Below, piece by piece: positions 32,528-40,765 of a DNA stretch of 64,000 nt. This DNA comes from Paracoccaceae bacterium (GTDB taxonomy: Bacteria > Pseudomonadota > Alphaproteobacteria > Rhodobacterales > Rhodobacteraceae). The stretch lies in NCBI GenBank assembly GCA_027489375.1, contig JAIXZW010000001.1, forward strand, positions 62,001 through 126,000, given 5' to 3'. A model generated the notes under the pieces. It saw only the letters and a list, made by a program, of their open reading frames with translations, was not told where the DNA came from and made no database searches. A program made the position numbers and the translations under genes. Numbering within the stretch: the stretch's first letter is position 1; each line of letters opens with the position of its first letter.

Positions 32528-34663
32528 CTAGCTGTGATAGGGCGATTTCTCGGTCAGGGTGAACTGGCCGCGGCGGACCTTGGCGATATGGCCGTCGCGG
32601 AGCAGCGTGCCGAAGATGCGCAGCGCGTCTTCGCGCAGGGAATCGGTCTGCGGGATCACATAGCCGACATGGCGCATCAACTGCGGGCGAGTGAAATGCG
32701 GGCGGCCGAGTTCGCAGGCCAGATAGGCGGCGGCGGCTTCCATCATCTCGCGCAGCGAGGAGGCGCCGAGGGTTTCGGCATAGTCGCGGAAACCGTGTTC
32801 GCCCGCCTGCGGTTCGGCGAGCGAATCGGACTGCGCACCGGGGCCGAGATCGTCGGCGAGTGCCTCTTCGAGGTCGAGGTCGAGGTCGTCGAGTTCGCTT
32901 TCGTCGAAGGTTTGCGCCTGCATGGCAAGGCCCGAGCCCGAGCCCGAGCCGGTCACACGGCGCGGGCGGATCGGTTGGGCGGCGGGGGCCGGAGCAACGG
33001 CGGCGGGTGTAACGGGGATCGGCCCGCCGGGCGGGCGCGGGCGGTCGATGCGCTGTTCGGAGACGAGGACCAGCGGTGCGGGACGGTCGCCCGAGGGTTT
33101 GGGTTGGGCGGACGCGCCGCCGCCGGGAAGGGCGGAGCGGACGACCATCGCCAGATCGTTGCGATAACGGGCGATGCGCGAGGGTTCGGGATCGGGCTTC
33201 GCCTCGCCCGCGCGGCGTTCCGCGACGGTCTGGGCCACGGCGGCCTTGAGGTGGGCGATGGCGGAGCGGCGGCGTTTCGTCTCTTCGCCTTCCATTTCGG
33301 TGTCGGCCTGCGCCATGAGGCGGCTCACGGCATCCTCGGCGGAGGGGTCGCCGAAGGGGTGCGGCAGGGAGCGGGAGACGGGGATGTCTTCGTCCGCATC
33401 GGGGGCTGCGCCGGACAGTTCGCGCTGGAGGTCAAGCTCTGCCTCGGGAGAGAGGCTGTCGGCATCGCTGCGGCGGATGCGGATGACGCGGGCGCGGGCG
33501 CGCTGGAGTTTGTCGGCGGCACCGGGGCGCAGTTCGGGCGCAGGGGCGGCGGGCGGCGCGGGGGCCGCGGCGGCGGGCTGGCCGATTGTGTCGTCCTCGG
33601 TCAGGCCGATCTCGGCGAAGATGTCGTCGAGATCGTCCTCATCCTCGGTCAAGGCGGTGGCTTTGGCGTCGGTTTCCGCTTCGGTTTCGGCGAAGATCGA
33701 CGCGGGTGCGGGGTCGAAATCGTCGAAGTCGAGCATATGGCCGGTTTCGGGACCGGCGAGGGCCGCGACGAGGCTGTCGGGAAGGTCGGTGGCCGGAAGG
33801 TCGGCGGCGGGAAGGTCGGCGGCGGGATCGGCCTCGCCCGAGGGTTCGCCCGAGGGTTCGACGGTGGATTCGTCTGCGTCTTTGACCTCAGGCGCCGCTT
33901 CGGGGAGCGGGTCGAGGCTGGCGAGGATGGAGGCGACGAGCGGTTCGTCGGCGGCGTCGGGTGCCGCTTCGGGTCCGGCGGCGGCAGGTTCGGGTTGCGC
34001 TGCTTCGGGGGCTGCCGCTGCGGGGGCGGGGATGTCGTCCTGCGGGGCTTCGCCCTCTTCGGGGAGGAAGTCGGCGAGGCTTGCGGCGTCCACCGCGTCT
34101 TCGACGTAATCGGGAAGGGCGACGGTTTCGGTCGAAACCGGACCCGGAACGGGGACCGTCACCGCATCCTGACGGGCGGCCACTTCGGATCGGAGGCGGA
34201 GCAGGCGTTCGGCGATGGATTCGCCCACGGGTGTCGGCTCGGCCGGATTGGAGACTGCGGGCGGGGCGGGGGCGGCGACGGGGGCCGGAGCGGCTACAGG
34301 GGCCGGAGCGGCTACAGGGGCCGGAGCGGCTACAGGGGCCGGAGCAACGACGGGGGCCGGAGCAACGACGGGGGCCGGAGCAACGGAAGGGGCCGTTGCC
34401 TGCGCCGCTTCGGAGGCGCGCAGCACGATGCCGTTTTCCTGAACCTTGGCCTCGACCCTGCGCTGCACCTCGCGTTCGGCGATGCGGTGGAGCATGGCGG
34501 CATCGGGCGTGGGCGGTTCGGCCCCGAAATAGCGGTCTTCGGCGGCGAGGTCGCGGAAATATTCGGCAATGGCGCGCATGGTGTTGAACGGGTCGTCAAA
34601 CCCTTCCAACGTACAAGAGAAGGTCCCGTATGAGACCGTAAGGATCTTACTCGCACCGATCAT
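32528..34663 (-). CDS. Long, mostly disordered protein with structured ends
   Basis: 711 residues from ATG 34663 (MIGASKILTVSYGTFSCTLEG; a GTG seven codons earlier is possible). Structured N-terminal part (1-85: FDDPFNTMRAIAEYFRDLAAEDRYFGAEPP), then about 450 residues rich in Ala, Pro, Glu and Asp, with a hexapeptide repeat APAPVV/APAPVA near 92-130 and DLPAADLPATDLP later, and a structured C-terminal 110 residues (FRDYAETLGASSLREMMEAAAAYLA... to VRRGQFTLTEKSPYHS) that looks like a winged helix. Homologues seem common in this family; no function is known to me. It may link a polar N-terminal domain to a C-terminal nucleic-acid or protein binding domain. Confidence 0.8.
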   Translation of the reverse strand: MIGASKILTVSYGTFSCTLEGFDDPFNTMRAIAEYFRDLAAEDRYFGAEPPTPDAAMLHRIAEREVQRRVEAKVQENGIVLRASEAAQATAPSVAPAPVVAPAPVVAPAPVAAPAPVAAPAPVAAPAPVAAPAPPAVSNPAEPTPVGESIAERLLRLRSEVAARQDAVTVPVPGPVSTETVALPDYVEDAVDAASLADFLPEEGEAPQDDIPAPAAAAPEAAQPEPAAAGPEAAPDAADEPLVASILASLDPLPEAAPEVKDADESTVEPSGEPSGEADPAADLPAADLPATDLPDSLVAALAGPETGHMLDFDDFDPAPASIFAETEAETDAKATALTEDEDDLDDIFAEIGLTEDDTIGQPAAAAPAPPAAPAPELRPGAADKLQRARARVIRIRRSDADSLSPEAELDLQRELSGAAPDADEDIPVSRSLPHPFGDPSAEDAVSRLMAQADTEMEGEETKRRRSAIAHLKAAVAQTVAERRAGEAKPDPEPSRIARYRNDLAMVVRSALPGGGASAQPKPSGDRPAPLVLVSEQRIDRPRPPGGPIPVTPAAVAPAPAAQPIRPRRVTGSGSGSGLAMQAQTFDESELDDLDLDLEEALADDLGPGAQSDSLAEPQAGEHGFRDYAETLGASSLREMMEAAAAYLACELGRPHFTRPQLMRHVGYVIPQTDSLREDALRIFGTLLRDGHIAKVRRGQFTLTEKSPYHS
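34281..34388 (-). repeat. 18-bp coding tandem repeat, six units
   Basis: Three copies of GGGGCCGGAGCGGCTACA, two of GGGGCCGGAGCAACGACG and one ending in AACGGAA, all in register with codons. On the minus strand they encode the hexapeptide APAPVA/APAPVV. Near-identity at DNA level indicates recent slippage or gene-conversion expansion, so unit number may differ among strains. Confidence 0.9.
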
Positions 34664-34804
34664 CGGATGCTTGCCTTCCACCAACTTCGCCGCTTCACAT
34701 CACCGGACGGCCCGATCCTTTTCATGGACAGACTGGGGTGATTTGAAGGATTGATTATGGCCCAAGCCTACGTCCATTGCCGCAATTCGAAAGACAGTAT
34801 CGCC

Positions 34805-35488
34805 ATGAATCGCCCCATTGTCCAATGCCCTGATGGCGTCACGCTGGTGGGGGGTGGGCCGGTGACGAAGGCGGAGCTGGCGCTGGCGCTTGCGATTGCG
34901 CCGCTTGTGGTGGCCGCCGATGGTGGGGCGGACCGGGCGCTGGCGGCGGGGATCATGCCCGAGGCGGTGGTGGGGGATTTCGATTCGATCTCGGCCCGCG
35001 CGCGGGCGGCGATTCCGGCGGCGCGGCAGCATGTGATCGCGGAGCAGGCGACGACGGATTTCGACAAGGCGCTGCGGTCGGTGGATGCACCCTTCGTGCT
35101 GGCGCTCGGCTTCGCGGGGGCGCGGATCGACCACGGGCTGGCGGTGCTGAACGGGCTGGTGCGGCACAGGGACCGGCTGTGCCTGCTGGTCGGGCCGCGC
35201 GACGTGGTGTTTCACGCGCCGCCACGGCTTGAGTTGCAGATGCGGGTGGGGGACCGGCTGTCGCTGTTCCCGCTGGCGCGGGTGACGGGGCGGAGTGCGG
35301 GGCTGAAATGGCCGATCGACGGGTTGGACTTTGCCCCCGACGGGATGATCGGCACGTCGAACCGCGTGGTGGCGCGGCGGGTGGTGCTTGAGATGGACAC
35401 GGCAGGGATGCTGGTGATCCTGCCGCGCAACCGGCTTCAGGCGGCGCTTACGGCACTTCGACCGGAATGGTCGCCTCGCGCCGGTTGA
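34805..35488 (+). CDS. Thiamine pyrophosphokinase
   Basis: 227 residues from ATG 34805 (MNRPIVQCPDGVTLVGGG). The family motifs are VVAADGGADRAL, AVVGDFDSIS and QATTDFDKAL, and the C-terminal thiamine-binding half has GFAGARIDHGLAVLNGL. The enzyme transfers pyrophosphate from ATP to thiamine, giving TPP. ATGs at 34751 and 34757 would add up to 18 unconserved residues. Its 3' end overlaps the convergent EamA gene by 41 bases. No TPP riboswitch was seen upstream. Confidence 0.88.
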   Translation: MNRPIVQCPDGVTLVGGGPVTKAELALALAIAPLVVAADGGADRALAAGIMPEAVVGDFDSISARARAAIPAARQHVIAEQATTDFDKALRSVDAPFVLALGFAGARIDHGLAVLNGLVRHRDRLCLLVGPRDVVFHAPPRLELQMRVGDRLSLFPLARVTGRSAGLKWPIDGLDFAPDGMIGTSNRVVARRVVLEMDTAGMLVILPRNRLQAALTALRPEWSPRAG

Positions 35489-36404
35489 GGGCGGCGGTGC
35501 GGCGTTCGCGGTGGATGATGTAGAGGCCCGAGGAGGTGATGACGGCGATGCCCGCCCATGTCAGCGCGTTGGGGAAGTCGTCGAAGATCAGATAGCCGAG
35601 GATCACCGAGGCGATGATCTCGGTATAGTGCAGCGGGGCGAGCGTGGCGGAGGGCGCGAATTTCAACGCGTAGGTCATGCACATATGTGACAGCGATGCC
35701 CAGAAGCCGACCCCGAAGAGCCAGAGCCAGTTGATCCCCGCAGGCATCACCGGATCGAGCGGCCCGATGCCCGAGCCGTCGAAGAAAAGCATCACCGGCA
35801 GGCAGAGCACCATCCCCGCGAGCGAGGTGTGAAGCTGCATGGCGACGGGGTGGATCATGGTCGACATGGCCCGCGTCACCAGCATGTAGAAGGCAAAGGC
35901 AAAGGCCGTCCCGAGCGGCCAGAGCGCCACGAGGCCGAAGGCGGCGAGCGAGGGTTGGATGACCAGAAGCGCCCCCGCAAAGCCCACGATGCTGGCGATG
36001 ATGCGGCGGGGACCGACCTCGTCCCCGAAGATCAGGTTGCCGAGGATCAGCAGCACGAAGGGTTCGACGAAGGCGATGGCCAGCGCATCCGCAAGCGGCA
36101 TCACGGCGATGCCGGAGACGAAGGAGAAGGTCGACAGGATCAGGAAGAAGGCCCGCAGGAACAGGAAACCCGCCACCCGCGGGCTGGTGCGGAAGGGCAG
36201 GCGCATGAGCAACAGGACCGGCAGCATGAGCGCGCCCTGAACCACGAAGCGGGCGGTGGTGATCTGGCCCACGGGCATCCCCGCCTCGGCCGCGAGCTTC
36301 GACGAGACGTCGAGCAGCGGCGCCAGCGTGCAGAAGGCGAGCATCAGCACCACACCCGGAAGGATGCGGTCGGCGGGGCGGGCGGGGGCGGAAAGGCTGG
36401 TCAT
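35448..36404 (-). CDS. EamA/DMT-family membrane exporter
   Basis: 318 residues, ten predicted transmembrane helices in two EamA repeats (first about 15-145, second about 160-300). Landmarks: FVVQGALMLPVLLLMRLPF, MPLADALAIAFVEPFVLLILG, and YTEIIASVILGYLIFDDFP. Family members export metabolites, often amino acids or nucleosides; the substrate here is not predictable. The start is chosen at MTSLSAPARPADR (36404), trimming 32 unconserved residues. Tail-to-tail overlap with the thiamine pyrophosphokinase gene. Confidence 0.88.
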   Translation of the reverse strand: MTSLSAPARPADRILPGVVLMLAFCTLAPLLDVSSKLAAEAGMPVGQITTARFVVQGALMLPVLLLMRLPFRTSPRVAGFLFLRAFFLILSTFSFVSGIAVMPLADALAIAFVEPFVLLILGNLIFGDEVGPRRIIASIVGFAGALLVIQPSLAAFGLVALWPLGTAFAFAFYMLVTRAMSTMIHPVAMQLHTSLAGMVLCLPVMLFFDGSGIGPLDPVMPAGINWLWLFGVGFWASLSHMCMTYALKFAPSATLAPLHYTEIIASVILGYLIFDDFPNALTWAGIAVITSSGLYIIHRERRTAALNRREATIPVEVP

Positions 36405-36549
36405 GGCATCGGGCGTAACGGGCGGCGCGGGGCGCGTCCATTCCGAAAGCGACCCCGAAGCGGGCATTTCCCGCCGTGGCGGGTGATCGCGGCTTTTCAA
36501 GCGCGGTGGCCTCGCCTAGGTTTGGCGGGTCAACGAGTGGGGGCCCTTC

Positions 36550-37179
36550 GTGCTGGTTCTGCAAGCGTCTCGGCTGGTGTTTCTGGCCAATCCCAAGACG
36601 GCCACGCAATCGGTGCGGGCCATGCTGCGGCCCCGCGCGCTTGCGGGAGAGTGGCAGAACGATCCGGCGGCGCGGCATGGCGGGATCGGTCCTTTCGACC
36701 GCAAATGGCGCGGCATGGTCGAGGCGGCGGTGGGCGGCCCTGTCGAGGTCTTCGCCGTGGTGCGCGAGCCTGTGGCGCGGCTCGACAGCTGGTTCCGCTA
36801 TCGCCAGAAGAACCCTGCGGGTGACAAGCGCAGCACGCAAGGTTTGGGCTTCGCCGAGTTCATTGAAGCGGTGCTGTCGGACCCCGTGCCGGATTTCGCC
36901 CGCGTGGGATCGCAGGAGCGTTTCGTCGGCTGGGATGGTCGCCGCGCGGGGATCGATGTGCTGTTCGATTACGACCGGCTCGACCTGATGATGGAATTCC
37001 TTGCCGACCGGATCGGGCAAAGGCTGCATTTGCCGTTGCGCAATGTCTCGGCCATGGCGCGCGAGGGCAGGCCGGAGGTGCCGGAGGCGCTGCTTGCGCG
37101 GTTGCGCAAGGCGATGGCGGGGGAATTCGCGCTTTACGATGCGGTGCGCGAGACGGGTGTCCTGTTCGCGGATGATTGA
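36550..37179 (+). CDS. Sulfotransferase-family-like protein
   Basis: 209 residues from GTG 36550. The N-terminal LVFLANPKTATQSVRAML resembles the PAPS 5'-phosphosulfate loop (K-T-A-T-Q-S) and VFAVVREPVARLDSWFRYRQ resembles the 3'-phosphate-binding motif of family 2 sulfotransferases. In this family such proteins are often annotated only as sulfotransferase-like or, misleadingly, gamma-glutamyl kinase. No sugar or lipid substrate genes are adjacent. Function is inferred from the two motifs alone. Confidence 0.7.
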   Translation: MLVLQASRLVFLANPKTATQSVRAMLRPRALAGEWQNDPAARHGGIGPFDRKWRGMVEAAVGGPVEVFAVVREPVARLDSWFRYRQKNPAGDKRSTQGLGFAEFIEAVLSDPVPDFARVGSQERFVGWDGRRAGIDVLFDYDRLDLMMEFLADRIGQRLHLPLRNVSAMAREGRPEVPEALLARLRKAMAGEFALYDAVRETGVLFADD

Positions 37180-37237
37180 GTGCGGAGCGACCCTGCTCGG
37201 GGCGGGCGGTCTGCCGGTATTCGGGCGGCAAGGTCGC

Positions 37238-37376
37238 GGGGGGCCAGCCCCCCGTCCCGCGATGCGGGACCCCCCCCGGAGTATTTGGGCAAAGGTGAAC
37301 AGGGGGAGAGGCGGGTTCTGCCCCTTTCACGCTTGCTCAAATATCCTCGGGGGGTGCGGGGGGCAGACGGCCCCCC
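37238..37376. repeat. Two head-to-head copies of the intergenic repeat
   Basis: Left copy: GGGGGGC/GCCCCCC (37238-37253), GTCCCGC/GCGGGAC (37254-37270, loop GAT), then CCCGGAGTATTTGGGCAAAG. Right copy in opposite direction: CTCAAATATCCTCGGGG then GGGGGGC/GCCCCCC (37358-37376, loop AGACG). Together they fill most of the 222-base gap between the convergent sulfotransferase-like and sdaA genes. Confidence 0.82.
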
Positions 37377-37401
37377 GTCGCGGGTCGGGCTGGCGTGCCG
37401 G

Positions 37402-38781
37402 TCAGCAGTTCGGGACGTTGACCGCCAGACCGCCGAGCGAGGTTTCCTTGTATTTCTCGTGCATGTCGCGGCCCGTCTGGCGCATGGTTTCGATGCAGAC
37501 GTCGAGGCTGACGAGATGCACCCCGTCGCCGCGCAGTGCGAGGGAGGCGGCGGAGACCGCCTTGATCGCGCCAAGGCCGTTCCGTTCGATGCAGGGCACC
37601 TGCACCAGCCCCTTGACCGGATCGCAGGTCATGCCGAGGTGGTGTTCCAGCGCGATTTCGGCGGCGTTTTCCACCTGTTCCACCGTGCCGCCCAGCACGG
37701 CGGCAAGGCCTGCGGCGGCCATCGCGGCGGCGCTGCCCACTTCGGCCTGACAGCCGCATTCCGCGCCCGAGATCGAGGCGTTGTGTTTGACAAGCCCGCC
37801 GATGGCCGAGGCGGTGAGGAGGAATTCGCCGACGCGGGAGGCCGAGGCACCCGGCACATGGTCGAGCCAGTAGCGGATCACGGCGGGAACGACGCCAGCG
37901 GCGCCGTTTGTCGGGGCGGTGACGACCTGACCACCTGCCGCGTTCTCTTCGTTCACGGCCATCGCGTAGAGCGACATCCAGTCGTTGATCGTATGCGGGG
38001 CGGTCATGTTCAGCCCGCGTTCGGCGATCAGCGCGTCATGGATGCCCTTGGCGCGGCGGCGCACCTTGAGGCCTCCGGGGAGGATGCCGGTCCCCTCCAT
38101 CCCGCGGGTGATGCAGTCGTTCATCACCTGCCAGATGCGCTCCATCCCGCGGTCGAGGTCCGAGGCGGTGCGGAATTTCAGCTCGTTGGCGCGTTTCATC
38201 TGCGCGATGGAGAGGCCGGAGGCTTTGGCCATCTGCATCATCTCGTCGGCGGATTCGAAGGGGTAGGGGACATCGGCGCGGGCCTTGGCCTTGGACCCGC
38301 CCGCATCGGCGAGTTCCGAGGCGGTGAGGACGAAGCCGCCGCCGATGGAGTAGTAGGTTTCTTCAAGGATCACGTCGCCCTGCGCGTCGGTGGCTTTCAG
38401 GATCATGCCGTTGGCGTGGCCCGGAAGGGCGGGACCATAGTCGAAAAGGAGGTCGGCGGAGGGGTCGAAATGCAGCGCGGGCAGGCCGGGGGGCGTGATC
38501 GTCTTCGTCTCGCGGATCGCGGAGAGGGTCGCTTCGGCGCGTGCCGCGTCATAGGTCGCGGGGTCGAAGCCCGCGAGGCCGAGGATCGTGGCGCGGTCGG
38601 TGGCATGGCCCACGCCCGTGAAGGCGAGCGAGCCGTGGAGCGAGGCGCGCAGGCCTTTGGCATGGAAGGGCGAGTTGCGCAGCAGGTCGAGGAAGCGCGC
38701 GCCCGCGACCATCGGCCCCATCGTATGCGAAGAGGAGGGGCCGACGCCCACCTTGAACATGTCGAAAACCGAAAGGAACAT
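37402..38781 (-). CDS. sdaA: L-serine ammonia-lyase (iron-sulfur dependent)
   Basis: SdaA deaminates L-serine to pyruvate and ammonia. 459 residues, single-chain form: N-terminal beta domain beginning MFLSVFDMFKVGVGPSSSHTMGPM, then the catalytic alpha domain with the [4Fe-4S] cysteines in SGAECGCQAEVGSA and GMTCDPVKGL, and the C-terminal VNVPNC cysteine, thought to be the fourth ligand until serine binds. Transcribed alone, divergent from the EF-hand gene. Confidence 0.95.
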   Translation of the reverse strand: MFLSVFDMFKVGVGPSSSHTMGPMVAGARFLDLLRNSPFHAKGLRASLHGSLAFTGVGHATDRATILGLAGFDPATYDAARAEATLSAIRETKTITPPGLPALHFDPSADLLFDYGPALPGHANGMILKATDAQGDVILEETYYSIGGGFVLTASELADAGGSKAKARADVPYPFESADEMMQMAKASGLSIAQMKRANELKFRTASDLDRGMERIWQVMNDCITRGMEGTGILPGGLKVRRRAKGIHDALIAERGLNMTAPHTINDWMSLYAMAVNEENAAGGQVVTAPTNGAAGVVPAVIRYWLDHVPGASASRVGEFLLTASAIGGLVKHNASISGAECGCQAEVGSAAAMAAAGLAAVLGGTVEQVENAAEIALEHHLGMTCDPVKGLVQVPCIERNGLGAIKAVSAASLALRGDGVHLVSLDVCIETMRQTGRDMHEKYKETSLGGLAVNVPNC

Positions 38782-38976
38782 TTGCGGTCACTCCCCCAAG
38801 CGCATCGTTGCGCCGATCCGTCGCGGAGAAGGTGGGCATAAGCGCGGATCGGGCAAGGGCGAAAAGCGACATGGTTGATGCTGATTTTGCCAAAGGGGGG
38901 AAAGGCGGGGGCATAAAGGGGCTGTTAACCAATTCGCGGCAGGGTGGTGCCGTGTTTTTCCGAGAGGGAGGCGGCG

Positions 38977-39537
38977 ATGCTGCGGTTGGTTTTGGTGTTC
39001 GGTTTGGTGGCCGGAATGGCCGGGGTGCAAGAGGCGGGGGCGCAGGAGGCGGGGGTGGCCGATGTGCTGGCCCGCTTGCCCGAGGCGCAGGTGAAGCGGC
39101 TCAGGGCGGACCCCGACCGCTTTGCCGAAACGGCGCTGGCCGCGATCTACGGCTATGGCGCGGGCGGTGCCTTGACCAAGGCGCAGGCCGAGGGGGCCGA
39201 TGCCATCGAGGCGGCGGCGCGGCGGGTGCGGGCCTTGGTGCCGTTCCTGCAAAGCGATCTCGACAATGATGGCGCCGTGGCGCGGGCCGAGATGGAGGCG
39301 CGGGGGGCGATCCTGAGCGCCTCGTCGCGGGCGCGGCTTGTGGCAGGGTTCGTCGCGGCGGATGCGGACGGGGACGGGGCGGTTTCGGCGGCCGAGATGC
39401 GGGGCATGGCAGAGGCGGCGGCGGCACCCCGTGCGGGTCGCGGGGCGGTGGCGCTGATGGGCTATGACTTCGACGGGGACGGGCGGTTGACGGTGGAGGA
39501 GGTGGAGGCGCTGCGGGCGGCCTTGGCGGCGGGGTGA
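38977..39537 (+). CDS. Exported EF-hand calcium-binding protein
   Basis: 186 residues starting MLRLVLVFGLVAGMAGVQEAGAQ, a signal peptide with cleavage near residue 23. Three EF-hand loops are visible: DLDNDGAVARAEM, DADGDGAVSAAEM and DFDGDGRLTVEEV, each with Asp at positions 1, 3 and 5 and Glu at 12. It is probably periplasmic and calcium-binding. The start at 38977 follows GAGAGGGAGG. The partner or role is unknown. The region after it is a non-coding repeat array. Confidence 0.85.
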   Translation: MLRLVLVFGLVAGMAGVQEAGAQEAGVADVLARLPEAQVKRLRADPDRFAETALAAIYGYGAGGALTKAQAEGADAIEAAARRVRALVPFLQSDLDNDGAVARAEMEARGAILSASSRARLVAGFVAADADGDGAVSAAEMRGMAEAAAAPRAGRGAVALMGYDFDGDGRLTVEEVEALRAALAAG

Positions 39538-39570
39538 GGGGGAATGGTGTTTTGGCGGCGGGTTGGAGGG

Positions 39571-39832
39571 TGAGTATTTGGGCAAGGGTGAAAGCGGGAA
39601 GGTGCGGGGTTCGCGGCTTTCGTTGTGAGGGAGTATTTGGGCCAAGGTGAAAGGGGCGGGTCTGCGTTTTTCTGGCGGGGGGGGTGAGGGCGTTTTCGGG
39701 TCAAGGGGATAGGGCGCAACGTGAGGGGTTCCCGGCCTTCGTTGTGATCGCGTTGTCGGGTCAAGGTGAAAGGGGCTGGCCTGTGGGTTTCGGGCTGGCG
39801 GGGTGACGGCGTAGTTGGGCCGAAGTGCTTGG
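39571..39832 (+). repeat. Tandem array of about five 60-bp units
   Basis: The 442-base gap 39538-39979 has no gene; it holds an imperfect array. The unit core (GAGTATTTGGGCAAGGGTGA and variants) starts near 39573, 39631, 39691, 39751 and 39811, a period of 58-60 bases. Alternate units are more alike (both 39601-39630 and 39721-39750 contain CGGCCTTCGTTGTGA-like text), giving a higher-order repeat of about 118 bases. The unit matches the dispersed intergenic repeat at 37271 and 54041. The remaining 150 bases up to rpiA show only a weak promoter-like region. Confidence 0.8.
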
Positions 39833-39979
39833 ACCAAGGCGATTGGGCCAAGGTTCGGGTGCCATCGGGCCTTGCAGGGGGCAGCGCTTTGGCGTGAGGC
39901 GGGGCTTTGCGCGGCAATTCGCGCTTACACCCCGTGCGGGCTTTGCCTATAAGGGGGCGAGACCATTCGAGGAGCCGCC

Positions 39980-40765
39980 ATGCCCGCCGATCTATCCCCC
40001 ATCGACAAGGCCAAATTCGTCGCCGCCAAGCGGGCCACGGAGTTCATCGAGGACGGGATGAAGGTCGGCCTCGGCACGGGATCGACTGCCGCCTGGATGG
40101 TGCGCTGTCTGGGCGAGCGCATCCGCGAGGAGGGGCTGCGCGTGGTGGGGGTTCCCACCTCGAGCCGCACGGCGGAGCTGGCGCGGCAGGTGGGGGTTCC
40201 GATCACCACGCTGGACGAGGCGAAGTGGCTAGACATGACCATCGACGGGGCGGACGAATTCGACCCCAACCTTGCGCTGATCAAGGGCGGCGGGGCGGCC
40301 TTGCTTCAGGAGAAGATCGTCGCCACCGCCTCGGACCAGATGATCGTGATCGCGGATGCGGCGAAGGAAGTGGCGCAGCTCGGTGCCTTTCCGCTGCCCG
40401 TGGAGGTGATCCCCTTTGGCTGGCAGACGACCAAGGCGCTGATCGAGGAGACGCTGGTCAGCCTTGACGTGATGAACCGCGATTGCAGCCTGCGGATGAA
40501 CGGCGCGAAGCCGCTGGTCACGGATGAAAGCAATTACATCATCGACCTGCATCTGAAGCGGATCGGAAATCCGCGGCAATTGGCGCTGGTGCTGAACCAG
40601 ATTCCGGGCGTGGTGGAGAATGGCCTGTTCATCGACATCTGCGACATCGTCGTCATCGGGCATGGCGACGGGCGGGTGACGGTGCGGGATATCAACAAAG
40701 GCTCGGAGACCGACGATTTCGTCGAGTTCAAACCCAGCGACAACATCTTTGCGGATATGGAATGA
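39980..40765 (+). CDS. rpiA: Ribose-5-phosphate isomerase A
   Basis: RpiA interconverts ribose-5-phosphate and ribulose-5-phosphate. 261 residues: VGLGTGSTAAWMV (phosphate loop), TSSRTAELARQ, DGADEFDPNLALIKGGGAALLQEK (catalytic Asp and Lys region) and LDVMNRDCSLRMNGAKPLVTDESN. Slightly longer than E. coli RpiA, with the extra residues at the C-terminus. The start of gor overlaps its stop codon (ATGA), so the pentose and glutathione genes form one unit. Confidence 0.96.
   Translation: MPADLSPIDKAKFVAAKRATEFIEDGMKVGLGTGSTAAWMVRCLGERIREEGLRVVGVPTSSRTAELARQVGVPITTLDEAKWLDMTIDGADEFDPNLALIKGGGAALLQEKIVATASDQMIVIADAAKEVAQLGAFPLPVEVIPFGWQTTKALIEETLVSLDVMNRDCSLRMNGAKPLVTDESNYIIDLHLKRIGNPRQLALVLNQIPGVVENGLFIDICDIVVIGHGDGRVTVRDINKGSETDDFVEFKPSDNIFADME

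Noticed and set aside
32534..34633. 699-residue glycine-rich frame opposite the disordered-protein gene
   Set aside because: It is the antisense shadow of a GC-rich gene whose minus frame has conserved-looking ends, a plausible start and a terminator. The plus frame has no recognisable domain and no ribosome-binding site.
39538..39979. CRISPR array in the longest gene-free region
   Set aside because: Units are contiguous about 60-bp imperfect tandem repeats with no unique spacers, and no cas gene is in the window.
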